A DNA stretch of 64,000 nucleotides from Calothrix sp. NIES-4101. Lineage in GTDB: Bacteria; Cyanobacteriota; Cyanobacteriia; Cyanobacteriales; Nostocaceae. Positions 54,847-63,715 of this stretch are shown in pieces. Numbering within the stretch: position 1 is the stretch's first letter; every line of letters begins with the position of its first letter. Below the pieces are notes generated by a model. The model searched no databases. It had not been told where the DNA came from and worked only from the letters and a program-made list of their open reading frames with translations. Location of the stretch: positions 2,232,001 through 2,296,000 of the forward strand of contig AP018280.1 of NCBI GenBank assembly GCA_004296455.1, written 5' to 3'. The position numbers and the translations under genes are program-made.

Positions 54847-54942
54847 GGACACCGACGACTGGCCGTGTTTCGTCTCGGTGCCCTTGCTGGTTCGCTCCTC
54901 ACACACCAGTAAATATATCTTGACTACCTCATTCAGTCAAGA
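54847..54942. other. structured region: terminator of the DALR gene, or sRNA-like element
   Basis: Two stems are visible: GGACACCGACGAC (54847-54859) with GTCTCGGTGCCC (54872-54883), and TCTTGACT (54918-54925) with AGTCAAGA (54935-54942). Read on the minus strand, the first stem is followed by TTTCTGATTTTTT, so it may end the gene at 54999. Read on the plus strand, GCTCCTCACAC (54894-54904) lies between the stems and differs from the Yfr1 core by one base. The terminator reading is more likely. Confidence 0.5.
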
Positions 54943-54998
54943 CTTGTTACAAAAGTTTTGATTATCTTAACTATTGCAGTGTAAGGGGACAAAAACCC

Positions 54999-55832
54999 TT
55001 ATAATTCCCGCAGCGCGGAAACACCCAACTTAGTTTCTAGCAAAAACTGCAATACCACTTGAGTCACCAGCACCAATCCTAATCTAGTAAGTGCAAGTTC
55101 AGGCGAGTTAATTTTGACTTCACCCCAAATACGGCAACTGCGCCAAAAATCCTCAAATAATTTACTTATAGATATAGCTGTTTTCTGCCAATGACCGATA
55201 TCACTATGATTAATATCCGCTAAATCATCTAGGACAGTTACAATTTCGCCGATTAAACAACGGGATAAGACATCAGTGCAACGAAATGTGTCATTGCTAA
55301 TCTCATCTTTAATCAACCAAGGTATCTGCAAATTTTGATCAATTTGTATTAATCCTTGGCGTTGAGCTAATCCCAACAAAGAACAACAACGTGCATGAGC
55401 GTACTGAGCCAAAAAAATAGAGTCATTGATGGGAAGTATTGGAGAAGCCATTGAGGTATGAAAAAAACTTGCTTGCTCTCCTGCAAACTCAACTAAACTT
55501 TGCAAGCAGGAAGCGACAACTGTATCCGCAACTTGAATCCGAATCCATGCCGGGGCTAATACCTCAACTCGAAAGCTTTTGTCACAATTCCTTGAAAAAT
55601 GAGAAGCAATTTGATTCGCAATCTCTGAAGCGTCCAAATGATGAGACTTTGCTAGCTTGAGAGCAATTCCCGAAATATACAAAACTTTACTTTTATCTCT
55701 ACTTTGATAGACCAAATTTTCATTTGCAGGAATGTATAAGTTTTTTGCATACCCAGCATAAGTACTTAGTGACTCTTGTAAATAACTATTTACTAGCTGT
55801 TTAATAGCTGTGTATTTGCTAACTAGTAACAT
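54999..55832 (-). CDS. DALR anticodon-binding domain protein (ArgRS-derived, no catalytic core)
   Basis: About 277 residues. The N-terminal part (about 35-120) resembles the ArgRS N-terminal tRNA-binding domain (YISGIALKLAKS, DASEIANQIASHF, AWIRIQVAD). The rest resembles the DALR anticodon domain (FLAQYAHARCCSLLGLAQ, ALREL at the end). The aminoacylation core with HIGH and KMSKS-type motifs is absent. It may bind tRNA-Arg without charging it. ATG 55832 is used; the frame runs back to TTG 55859. Confidence 0.75.
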   Translation of the reverse strand: MLLVSKYTAIKQLVNSYLQESLSTYAGYAKNLYIPANENLVYQSRDKSKVLYISGIALKLAKSHHLDASEIANQIASHFSRNCDKSFRVEVLAPAWIRIQVADTVVASCLQSLVEFAGEQASFFHTSMASPILPINDSIFLAQYAHARCCSLLGLAQRQGLIQIDQNLQIPWLIKDEISNDTFRCTDVLSRCLIGEIVTVLDDLADINHSDIGHWQKTAISISKLFEDFWRSCRIWGEVKINSPELALTRLGLVLVTQVVLQFLLETKLGVSALREL

Positions 55833-56041
55833 TTGATTCACATAGTACACGGATGACAACAGCCTTGAGTACCAAAGTTCCTATTCTTATGTCATCTACC
55901 TTTTGACATAACTTTAATTTTGAGGGAGAAAAATAAGAATTCCATGAAATTTAATAAATAATGGGTAAAATTCATTACCTTCATTGTACAGTAGAAATAT
56001 AGCAAAAAGAGTAGAAACTAATTTCTACCCTTAAACATGGC

Positions 56042-56073
56042 TGGCACGTTAGGTGTTAAGCCTGTAAGTGCCA
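56042..56073 (+). promoter_or_regulatory. hairpin in the leader of the Crp-family gene
   Basis: TGGCAC (56042-56047) pairs with GTGCCA (56068-56073), with AGG/CCT inner pairing. It covers the GTG at 56068, which favours the ATG at 56140 as the true start of the regulator. Confidence 0.4.
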
Positions 56074-56139
56074 CACAAAGACACTCCTTGCACCTTTTAT
56101 TTGACGTCTTTGTCTTCAGCCAAACGCTCTTTGTTACCT

Positions 56140-56859
56140 ATGCAATCTCCATCCTCCTTTTCAGAGGCATCACGTCCTTTTTTAACTTGGCAACGTATTC
56201 TTGACTGGGCTCAAGAACACTATCGCTGCCGCACCTTCAGCAAAGATGAGCGCATTCCAGCTAGACCTGGATTGTTGTACTTAGTGCAAAGGGGTGCTAT
56301 CCGCATGGTAGGAACCGCTCAAGTCAGTGCTACAGCCAGTCAGCTAACGTCCCGTCGTATCAATCGAACTCCTGAAGAAGCTTTCTTAGGATTCGTTGGT
56401 GCAGGTCAACCGTTTGAAATTGTTGCTCAGTCCCCTTTCACACTCCAAGCTTACGCGCATGTTGACCAAACTGCCGTGTTGTGGATGTATTGGCATGATT
56501 TGGACAACTGGCCCCATTTCCGCCGCGAAGTAATGGATGCTTTCAGGTATCAACACCAGCGTAAGTTGCTGTGGTTGAGTGCTTTAGGGCAACGGCGCAC
56601 AATTGACCGACTCTTGGGTTTCCTGACTTTATTGATTGAGGAATATGGCGAGCCAGCGATGAGTGAAACTGATCCCGATGTAATTCGTGGTTACTGTTTG
56701 CCATTCCCTCTCACCCATGCCCAAATTGGTAGTGCGATTGGTTCAACTCGTGTTACCGTGACTCGTTTAATGGGTAAACTACGTCAACGTGGTTTAATCT
56801 TGACTCAAGGTGATAATCTGATTTGCTTGCCTGCTGAGTCGATTAATCGAGCTAGCTAG
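56140..56859 (+). CDS. Crp/Fnr-family transcription regulator
   Basis: About 239 residues. A cNMP-binding-like beta domain (about 30-130) is followed by a dimerisation helix and an HTH: LTHAQIGSAIGSTRVTVTRLMGKLRQRG (given here in two parts: LTHAQIGSAIGST and RVTVTRLMGKLRQRG). The recognition helix is nearly that of NtcA, so target sites may be similar to GTA-N8-TAC (inference). The effector domain lacks an obvious cAMP signature, and it is clearly not NtcA itself, which differs throughout the N-terminal domain. A hairpin terminator follows. Confidence 0.82.
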   Translation: MQSPSSFSEASRPFLTWQRILDWAQEHYRCRTFSKDERIPARPGLLYLVQRGAIRMVGTAQVSATASQLTSRRINRTPEEAFLGFVGAGQPFEIVAQSPFTLQAYAHVDQTAVLWMYWHDLDNWPHFRREVMDAFRYQHQRKLLWLSALGQRRTIDRLLGFLTLLIEEYGEPAMSETDPDVIRGYCLPFPLTHAQIGSAIGSTRVTVTRLMGKLRQRGLILTQGDNLICLPAESINRAS

Positions 56860-56870
56860 GACATTCTTGA

Positions 56871-56897
56871 CAGCACGGAGATAAAACTTCCGTGCTG
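56871..56897 (+). terminator. hairpin after the Crp-family gene
   Basis: CAGCACGGA (56871-56879) pairs with TCCGTGCTG (56889-56897) around a 9-base loop. There is no T-tract, so this is a terminator-like hairpin of uncertain strength. Confidence 0.5.
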
Positions 56898-56991
56898 GAG
56901 TGTAGGTCAACTGGTTAGATAGCGCTGTAGGAGGGTTGATAAATACTCTCCTCAACGCTCCTAAAGTTAAGTATTCTTGTGTATTTATCTA

Positions 56992-58083
56992 TCACCGAAT
57001 TTTCACAAATCCAGCTTGGGAAATTAATTCTTGTCCTTGCTGTGTCAGTAGTAAGTTAGTATATGCATCGCCAGCCTGCTGCTCGATTTGCCCATTCTGT
57101 TTGACCACCACGAACAGATTACGGGTGATCGGGTATGTACCAGACTGAAATGCTTCAATGTTTAACTTGTTGCGCTTTCCAGGGCATTCAGATGAGAGAA
57201 TGAATGGCTCTTGGTAAGGGGCAACATATTTACCAGGCGATCGCCCCAAAGGTAAGGGTCTAATTGAACATTGGGGAATGACTTCCGGGGCAGAAGCAAA
57301 ATAAATACTACCGGGATTCTCAGAAACTTTTTTGAGAGCTTGGGTAGTAGTGGAAATAAATTCCACATTCGGAGCAAATTTTTCACCACCCAAGATATCC
57401 TGGATGAATAGTTCGACGGTTCCGCCATCTTCAATTCGACGGGAATAAGCTTTCACGGGAATATCAGAACCACCTACTTCTTTCCAGTTTTTGATTTTGC
57501 CTGTGTAAATTGATTTTAATTGTTCTACCGTTAAGCCGGAAATATTTAGATTAGGGTTAACTGCGGCTGCTAATCCATCTATCGCCACAGGGATTTGTTT
57601 GAGGTCAAAGCCTCTTTGTTTAGCACGGGTTATCTCTAGGTCTGTTATTGGTCGAGAAGATTGGGCAAATGTGAGTTGACCATCAATTAAAGATTGTATG
57701 CCTATGCTAGAACCTGCTTTGGCATTGTTTGGCTGTACGTATCGCAATCGATATTCTGGTCGTTCTTTTTGGATAACTGGGTCTACTACCAGCCGAATTG
57801 GTGCCCAAGATGTACTACCTCCGTAATTAAATAGTCCTGTCGGCACGTTTTGGACACTAGTTAAAGTCGTACCTGTGGCGCTTGTGGCAGCTTGTTCGGT
57901 TACAGGGGCACTACTGGGTGTATTACTATTACTTGACTGAGAATTAGGGGATTGAGAACTAGTAGTTCGATCCGAATTCGAGCCACTAAAATTTTGACTA
58001 AACCACCAAAAGCCACCGCCAATTAATCCAATTGTAATTAGCAGTGACATGATTAAAATTGGTGTTTCATTTTTCTGCGACAT
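56992..58083 (-). CDS. membrane-anchored PstS-like binding protein (copy 2)
   Basis: A 363-residue protein. An uncleaved-looking N-terminal membrane helix (about 10-30) is followed by a Ser/Thr/Gln-rich linker and a PstS-type domain (about 80-360). It has NYGGSTSWAPIR, GIQSLIDGQLTFAQSSRPIT, a PNLNISGLTVEQLKSIYTGK block and the closing LLLTQQGQELISQAGFVKIR. The paralogue at 58089 ends six bases upstream, so it follows directly in the operon. The ligand (phosphate or other oxyanion) is inferred from the fold; no Pst permease genes are near. Confidence 0.85.
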   Translation of the reverse strand: MSQKNETPILIMSLLITIGLIGGGFWWFSQNFSGSNSDRTTSSQSPNSQSSNSNTPSSAPVTEQAATSATGTTLTSVQNVPTGLFNYGGSTSWAPIRLVVDPVIQKERPEYRLRYVQPNNAKAGSSIGIQSLIDGQLTFAQSSRPITDLEITRAKQRGFDLKQIPVAIDGLAAAVNPNLNISGLTVEQLKSIYTGKIKNWKEVGGSDIPVKAYSRRIEDGGTVELFIQDILGGEKFAPNVEFISTTTQALKKVSENPGSIYFASAPEVIPQCSIRPLPLGRSPGKYVAPYQEPFILSSECPGKRNKLNIEAFQSGTYPITRNLFVVVKQNGQIEQQAGDAYTNLLLTQQGQELISQAGFVKIR

Positions 58084-58088
58084 AATAT

Positions 58089-59123
58089 TTACTGGATTCT
58101 CACAAATCCAGACTTAGAAATTAATTCTTGACCTTGGTTGGTTAGTAATAATCGAACGTAGGCTTCGCCAGCCTGTTGGTCAATTTGACCATTTTGCTTC
58201 ACAATTACAAATAACCTGCGAGTTATGGGGTATTGACCAGATTTAAAGGCTTCTTGATTGAGTTGATTAACTTTTTGTGGACACTGATTTCTCGGTACTA
58301 ATGGCTCTTTATAGGGTACAACGGCTTCACCAGGCTTGCGCCCGATCGCTATGGTTTTTACAGTACATTGGGGCACAATTTCCGGCGCGGATGCGTAATA
58401 AATACTACCTTCATTTGTGGCGACTTGTCTTAATGCTGTGGTTGTGGTGGGAGTAAATTGTACCTGACTACCAAAGTTTTCTTTGTCTAATACATTTTGA
58501 TGAAAAAATTCAATAGTGCCCCCATCTTCTAAACGACGTGAATAAGCCTTAATTGCTAAATTTCTGCCACCAACTTCTTGCCAGTTAGTAATTTTTCCTG
58601 TGTAAATTTTTTTGATTTGTTGGATAGTTAAACTGGAAATATTTAAATTAGGATGAACTGCGATCGCAATTCCATCAATAGCAACTGGTATTTCTTTGAG
58701 GGTAAATCCTTTTTGTTGGGCTATTTGGTATTCTTCTGGTTCTAGCGCTCGCGAAGATTGGGCAAAGGCAAGCTGGTTATCTAATAGCATTTTAATTCCC
58801 GTTCCTGAACCTGGCGCTCTTGATATTGGGTCAGTATAGCTGAGTTGGAATTTGGGTAAAACTGTTTTGATTGCAGAATCCACTTCTTTACGAATCGGTG
58901 CCCAAGTTGTACTACCACCATATCGAAAAAGACCACTAGGTACGTTTTGCACTTGTGCCAGGGTTTCTTCATTGGGTTGAGGAGACTGTTGCGATGAATT
59001 AGTGGTTGTAGATACAAATTTAACGTTGCTATTACCAGCTAACCAAAAATAAACACCACCTACCAATCCCAATGTAATTAATAGTGCCAAAAATAAAACT
59101 GCTGCTTCATTCTTCTGAGCCAT
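58089..59123 (-). CDS. membrane-anchored PstS-like binding protein (copy 1)
   Basis: A 344-residue paralogue of the next protein, with the same plan: N-terminal helix (about 9-28), short linker and PstS-type domain. Matching blocks are RYGGSTTWAPIR, GIKMLLDNQLAFAQSSRALE, PNLNISSLTIQQIKKIYTGK and LLLTNQGQELISKSGFVRIQ. It lies 50 bases downstream of the kinase gene and six upstream of its paralogue. The arrangement suggests extracytoplasmic ligand sensing coupled to the kinase (inference). Confidence 0.85.
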   Translation of the reverse strand: MAQKNEAAVLFLALLITLGLVGGVYFWLAGNSNVKFVSTTTNSSQQSPQPNEETLAQVQNVPSGLFRYGGSTTWAPIRKEVDSAIKTVLPKFQLSYTDPISRAPGSGTGIKMLLDNQLAFAQSSRALEPEEYQIAQQKGFTLKEIPVAIDGIAIAVHPNLNISSLTIQQIKKIYTGKITNWQEVGGRNLAIKAYSRRLEDGGTIEFFHQNVLDKENFGSQVQFTPTTTTALRQVATNEGSIYYASAPEIVPQCTVKTIAIGRKPGEAVVPYKEPLVPRNQCPQKVNQLNQEAFKSGQYPITRRLFVIVKQNGQIDQQAGEAYVRLLLTNQGQELISKSGFVRIQ

Positions 59124-59173
59124 ATTAGAATCATGAACCCCTTAAGTATGATTAAGGATGAATTAAGAACTAG

Positions 59174-60568
59174 TTAAAAAATTAAAGAGAGTAGGCGATA
59201 AATTAAACGGAATAATGAAGTTAAAGCGATGGAAACTAAACCAGATGCAACCGATAAAATTATGATTGTTTGGATGTCCAGATTGGCTTGTAATACTGGG
59301 AAAAAATAAATTATGGCAAAAGTAATAGCTGGGATAATTATTAAATCAAAACGTTCGATCCAACGTCGAGTTTGTGCATAGATTAATATGCTTAAAATCA
59401 CACCAGAAATTAATAGAGCAGCTATTTGAGACTTTATCAGACCAGAGAGAGCGATCGCAATCATTCCTGCCTGAAAACCACTAAATCCTGCTCCCACCAA
59501 TATTTCGATTGTAGAGAATTGTTGTACTGATGATGTTTGTTGATGAACGGGTAGTGGATTATTAGCTGGATTATTAACTTGAGTTGCTTTTGTCTGTTTG
59601 GAACTCGATGGAGATTTCCCTAAATTTTGCAATGTATCCAAAACTTCTTGAGCTGATTGAAAGCGTTTGTTAGCTGCGCTTTGTAGCATTTTATTCAAAA
59701 TTTTGGCAAAAAAGGGACTAACATTAGTATAATTTTGCCATTGCCACTGATTGCTAAACCCATCAAATAATTCTGTGGCGCTTTTATTAGTTAATAAAAT
59801 AATAATAGTGACAGCTAAAGCATATAAATCACTGGAAGGGAAAACCTGTCCGCCAGAAACTTGCTCTGGTGGGGCAAATCCCTGGGAGTAAATACCTGTT
59901 GAACCAGCAAAAACCGCAGGCGACTTTGTTACTTGTTTAACAGCCCCAAAATCCAGTAAGTACAATTTACCGTTCTTGTCACACATGATATTCGAGGGTT
60001 TGATATCACGGTGAATAATGTCTTTACAGTGAACAAAATCAAGAATATGCAGTATTTCACGCATCACTTGCACAGCATCGGATTCAGAAAAAGCACCTCT
60101 TCGTGCTAATTCCTGTTCCAGATTTAAACCATCAATATATTCTTGAACTAAATAGAAAAATTGTTCTTGTTGTTCGGGGGCAGAACCCTCAACAATGACA
60201 GGGAAGTAAGCAAATAAATCTGGTATTTGGTCGTGTTGGTTGCCAATTTCTTCTAAAACTGTAGCCTCACGTTCAAATAATTCGAGCGCTGTTCTGAGTT
60301 GTTTTTCAGTTAGATTACCTGCGGGTAAAAACTGTTTGACTACGCATTGACGCATTACAGGAGTATAGCGATCGCGCGCTAAAAATGCCGCTCCAAAACC
60401 TCCTCTTCCTAATTGTTTAGTGGGGATGTAGCGACCAGCTAAAATTAATGGCATTCCGCAAGTTGTACAAAATTTTTGCTGTACGGTTCGTAGCGTTGCC
60501 GTATTATCAAGGTCGGTAAAGTAGTTTTGTGGTCGAGGACATTGGGGACGAGTGCAGTAAACTTCCAT
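59174..60568 (-). CDS. serine/threonine protein kinase with four-Cys N-terminus and C-terminal membrane helices
   Basis: A 464-residue kinase. A short zinc-ribbon-like segment (CTRPQCP and FCTTCGMP, residues 5-40) precedes the kinase domain (about 47-310), which has LGRGGFGAAF, the ATP lysine in CVVKQF, HRDIKPSNI and DFGAVKQ. A Pro/Gln linker follows, then about four membrane helices (about 350-460). It belongs to the cyanobacterial four-Cys kinase type. It heads an operon with two PstS-like proteins (50-base and 5-base gaps). Confidence 0.9.
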   Translation of the reverse strand: MEVYCTRPQCPRPQNYFTDLDNTATLRTVQQKFCTTCGMPLILAGRYIPTKQLGRGGFGAAFLARDRYTPVMRQCVVKQFLPAGNLTEKQLRTALELFEREATVLEEIGNQHDQIPDLFAYFPVIVEGSAPEQQEQFFYLVQEYIDGLNLEQELARRGAFSESDAVQVMREILHILDFVHCKDIIHRDIKPSNIMCDKNGKLYLLDFGAVKQVTKSPAVFAGSTGIYSQGFAPPEQVSGGQVFPSSDLYALAVTIIILLTNKSATELFDGFSNQWQWQNYTNVSPFFAKILNKMLQSAANKRFQSAQEVLDTLQNLGKSPSSSKQTKATQVNNPANNPLPVHQQTSSVQQFSTIEILVGAGFSGFQAGMIAIALSGLIKSQIAALLISGVILSILIYAQTRRWIERFDLIIIPAITFAIIYFFPVLQANLDIQTIIILSVASGLVSIALTSLFRLIYRLLSLIF

Positions 60569-60727
60569 ATTTAGTCTTTAGTCATTAATTTAGTGGTCAT
60601 TAGTCATTGGTTATTATTCATTACTTGATTAGTTATTAGTCATAAGTTACAAATACAGAACAAATGACAAAATCCCAAAAGCAAAATGATACAGGACAAA
60701 TGACAAATGACAACAAACGACTAAACT

Positions 60728-61750
60728 TTAATCTTCGTGGGAGGTAGATAATTCAGCCTCTACTGTATCAACTGTAGTAGCTACAACTACTTCCCGACGC
60801 GATGTTTTTAGTAGCTCCTGGTTCCAACCGGGAGTGGCGAATTGAGGTAGAATTTCTTGACTAAATGCTTCGGCAGCTTTGGAACGATAACGATTGGGGT
60901 TAAAAATCAACCATAAAGTTCGCTTGACAACCACACCCTCGATCGTCGCGCAGTTCAGTACCCCCATTTGCAATTCTTTTGTAATTGCTGATGTTGATAC
61001 AAACGCTGCACCTAAGCCTGATTGGACAGCATTTTTAATTGCTTCAATGGAGTTTAATTCCATTTCAATCCGAAAGCGTCGAGTATCAATATCACAACGT
61101 GATAATACTTGATCGATGACTTTACGAATTGTCGATTGGGAATCTAAGGCAATGAATTGAAGTTTGTATAAATCATCTTTTTGGATTTTTTCCAACTTCG
61201 CAAAAGGATGATTTACAGGTAGAATCAGCGCCAGTTCGTCTTCGGCATAGGAAATAATTTCTAGAGATTCTGCCAGTTCCCCCGGTATCTCACCCCCAAT
61301 AATGGCTAAATCGACTTGTCCGTTGGCGACACCCCATGCAGTGCGACGGGTTGAGTGGACATGTAACTGGACTGCAACATCGGCGTATTTTTGTCTAAAC
61401 AGACCAATCATACGTGGTAAAAGATAAGTCCCAGTAGTCTGGGAAGCTCCAACGATGAGAGTACCACCTTGGAGATTTTGCAAATCTTCGATCGCCCGAC
61501 AAGTTTCTTGGCACAAACTGAGAATTTTTTCGCCGTAGCTGAGGAGTAAATGCCCAGCTTCGGTTAATTGGGCGCGTCTGCCGCCACGATCAAATAAAGG
61601 AACATCAAGTTGCCGCTCTAAATTTTGCACTTGCAAACTGACGGCAGGTTGCGAGACGTAGAGACTATCGGCGGCTCGCTTGAAGCTCCCTTCTGCGGCG
61701 ATCGCTTTGAGGATACGTAACTGATCTAGAGTAAAAGGAAGGTCAGACAT
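60728..61750 (-). CDS. rbcR: LysR-type regulator RbcR (Ycf30-like)
   Basis: About 340 residues. The winged HTH is at the N-terminus ([36 protein letters not shown]), followed by the LysR effector domain with [18 protein letters not shown] and [14 protein letters not shown]. The sequence closely fits RbcR/Ycf30, which activates RuBisCO genes and senses carbon metabolites in cyanobacteria and red-lineage plastids. I use ATG 61750 rather than GTG- or ATG-like starts further up to 61795, since the family begins at MSDLPFTL. Divergent from the NnrU-family gene. Confidence 0.88.
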   Translation of the reverse strand: MSDLPFTLDQLRILKAIAAEGSFKRAADSLYVSQPAVSLQVQNLERQLDVPLFDRGGRRAQLTEAGHLLLSYGEKILSLCQETCRAIEDLQNLQGGTLIVGASQTTGTYLLPRMIGLFRQKYADVAVQLHVHSTRRTAWGVANGQVDLAIIGGEIPGELAESLEIISYAEDELALILPVNHPFAKLEKIQKDDLYKLQFIALDSQSTIRKVIDQVLSRCDIDTRRFRIEMELNSIEAIKNAVQSGLGAAFVSTSAITKELQMGVLNCATIEGVVVKRTLWLIFNPNRYRSKAAEAFSQEILPQFATPGWNQELLKTSRREVVVATTVDTVEAELSTSHED

Positions 61751-62041
61751 AAGGCTCAACACACTAACGAGAAAGGAGCAGCATTTGAGGTGCAAAGTGT
61801 ACGTATCAGTTTTATCTGGTAGAACACCTAATTACATCCTCAGTTTGGAGACTTTACACAGAGAATGACAGTACCATAACATCTTGACTAAAGCCACCCT
61901 CACCTTAGCCTTCAGGAATACCTAGCTGGCGGTAGGATTCCATATTTGATGGCAAACATGGGGCTATTGAACATGAATCTTTTCACTACTTTAGTGGTAT
62001 TGGTTGTACAAGAATTAAGTTTTCTTTAGAAAAATTCACCT

Positions 62042-62764
62042 ATGTCGTTGATGCTACCAACTTGGTTGACTCCTAGTCATTTTTTCATGCTGGGATTACA
62101 AATATTATTTGCGATCGCTCACAGTGGGGGGGCTGCACTGCGTCCTTGGGCAGAAAAATACATTGGCGCAAGGCTATATCGCATTATCTTTGCCTTAGTC
62201 AGTTTGCCATTGGCTGTCATCTTGATTATTTACTTTTTTAATCACCGTTATGATGGTTTGCAACTTTGGCAAGTCCAAGGACTAGTGGGGATGCAAACTT
62301 TTGTTTGGGTGCTGTCAGCAATTTCGTTTTTCTTTTTATATCCTGCTACCTTCAATCTACTAGAAATCGCCGCCATTCAAAAGCCCCAAGTTCATCTCTA
62401 CGAAACTGGGATAATTCGCATTACACGACATCCACAAATGGTAGGACAAATTATGTGGTGTATTGCTCACACTCTATGGCTCGGCACAACATTTACTTTA
62501 GTGACATCATTCGGTTTAATTTTGCACCATTTGTTTGGGGTTTGGCATGGGGACAGGAGATTACTCGCTCGCTATGGCGACGGCTTTGCATCTGTCAAAG
62601 AACGTACTAGTATAATTCCCTTCCTTGCAGTTTTTGATGGTCGTCAGTCTTTGAAATGGCAAGAATTTCTCCGTCCTGCCTATTTTGGCGTGACTGTATT
62701 TGTTTTGTTATTGTGGTGGTTGCACCCCCTACTAATGCAGTCAACTAGTAAAATACAATTATGA
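62042..62764 (+). CDS. NnrU-family membrane protein, candidate zeta-carotene isomerase
   Basis: A 240-residue membrane protein with about six helices. The NnrU/Z-ISO core includes TRHPQMVGQIMWCIAHTLWLG (His residues that bind heme in Z-ISO; shown as TRHPQMVGQIMWC then IAHTLWLG). Z-ISO isomerises 15-cis zeta-carotene in plants; cyanobacterial homologues are plausible isomerases, but NnrU proteins of other bacteria relate to nitric oxide metabolism. Divergent from rbcR over about 290 bases, which contain no other feature. Confidence 0.75.
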   Translation: MSLMLPTWLTPSHFFMLGLQILFAIAHSGGAALRPWAEKYIGARLYRIIFALVSLPLAVILIIYFFNHRYDGLQLWQVQGLVGMQTFVWVLSAISFFFLYPATFNLLEIAAIQKPQVHLYETGIIRITRHPQMVGQIMWCIAHTLWLGTTFTLVTSFGLILHHLFGVWHGDRRLLARYGDGFASVKERTSIIPFLAVFDGRQSLKWQEFLRPAYFGVTVFVLLLWWLHPLLMQSTSKIQL

Positions 62765-63158
62765 ATCTGACACAAATAAGCTTGACAGCCGTTACTGAAA
62801 GTAGTTTTTTAGCAATTTCTTTTCAGCAATTGCAGCAGAATCAATGTAGGATGAATTGAAGTAGCTATCAGTCAGGGATCGCTTTCGGTTCGTTTGCTCG
62901 GTTGCTTTTAATTGAGAACAACCACTACACATTGGTTGGAAATCAGCCGAAAAGTACGATTATCTATAGGATTTTCCGTAGGCGATCGCGCTACTTCCGG
63001 TAATGGCAACAGTTTACGCATTAGAGAACTAATAGAGTTAAAATCAGCAAATTCTTCCCATTCATGAAATTGGTTCTCAAAAGCTGTTTTATTTACCTAC
63101 ACATTACTTCTACTGATAGCTACTTTGATATAAAAACCCTATAAGTCTCAGAGGCATC
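62765..63158. other. intergenic spacer without recognised feature
   Basis: Spacer before the thioredoxin gene. A 32-codon frame at 62761 overlaps the NnrU stop (ATGA) but its product shows no motif. A HIP1-like site lies at about 62982. Confidence 0.4.
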
Positions 63159-63533
63159 ATGGTGTTGTCGGTTAGTGAGCGGACATTTACTCAAGAAGTT
63201 TTAGAATCTCCTGTTCCTGTTTTAGTAAATTTTGAAGCGCCTTGGTGCGGTTTGTGTCGCATCATCCATCCGTTACTATTACAGTTTAAAATCCAATGTC
63301 AAGAAGATATCAAACTAGTCAGAATTAATGCTGATGATAATTTCAAATTATCCAATAATTATCGACTCACATCTCTACCAACTTTGCTTCTGATTGAAAA
63401 TGGTCATGTCCGACAACGACTAGAGGGATTTCGCGGGCGAGATGACTTGTTATTGGCTTTAGAAGCCATCAAAACTTCCTACATCAAATATCCCCAGAGA
63501 TATAACCAGCCAATACTTACAAATGTGGAATAA
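63159..63533 (+). CDS. thioredoxin with atypical CGLC active site
   Basis: A 124-residue thioredoxin-fold protein. The active site is APWCGLCRIIHPLL (Cys30 and Cys33), with Leu in place of the usual Pro of CGPC. The cis-proline is in LTSLPTLLLIENG (about 71-83). The C-terminal tail (about 108-124) is longer than in E. coli thioredoxin. A CGLC site is typical of one cyanobacterial thioredoxin class and should change the redox potential. No signal peptide, so cytosolic. Confidence 0.85.
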   Translation: MVLSVSERTFTQEVLESPVPVLVNFEAPWCGLCRIIHPLLLQFKIQCQEDIKLVRINADDNFKLSNNYRLTSLPTLLLIENGHVRQRLEGFRGRDDLLLALEAIKTSYIKYPQRYNQPILTNVE

Positions 63534-63645
63534 TTCTTAGACACCATAGAGTAGATGTGGCAAAAAATGTCTAGATTTTCTTGCATTTATCCTAGACTCT
63601 GAGGTTAGGAATAGATATTTTCATCCAGTCCTCTTGCCTCTAATA

Positions 63646-63715
63646 GAAACCGCAGAACTGCGACTGCTGGTATGAGAGTCATACTGTGTGTCGCATTTTT
63701 ATCTCTGCGGTTTTC
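63646..63715. terminator. three-helix fold-back, terminator or structured RNA
   Basis: Three nested stems share one axis: AAACCGCAGA (63647-63656) with TCTGCGGTTT (63704-63713), TGCGAC (63659-63664) with GTCGCA (63690-63695), and GTATGA (63670-63675) with TCATAC (63679-63684). TTC follows on the plus strand. It could terminate the thioredoxin gene 113 bases upstream or be a separate RNA. The remaining sequence to the right edge shows no gene; AGTCCTCTTGC occurs on both sides (63627 and 63777). Confidence 0.5.

Noticed and set aside
56140-56859. Assignment of the Crp-family regulator as NtcA
   Set aside because: The recognition helix is similar, but the effector domain and N-terminus do not match NtcA.
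62761-62859. 32-codon frame overlapping the NnrU-family stop codon as ATGA
   Set aside because: The product has no motif and the overlap is likely chance; no conservation can be shown here.
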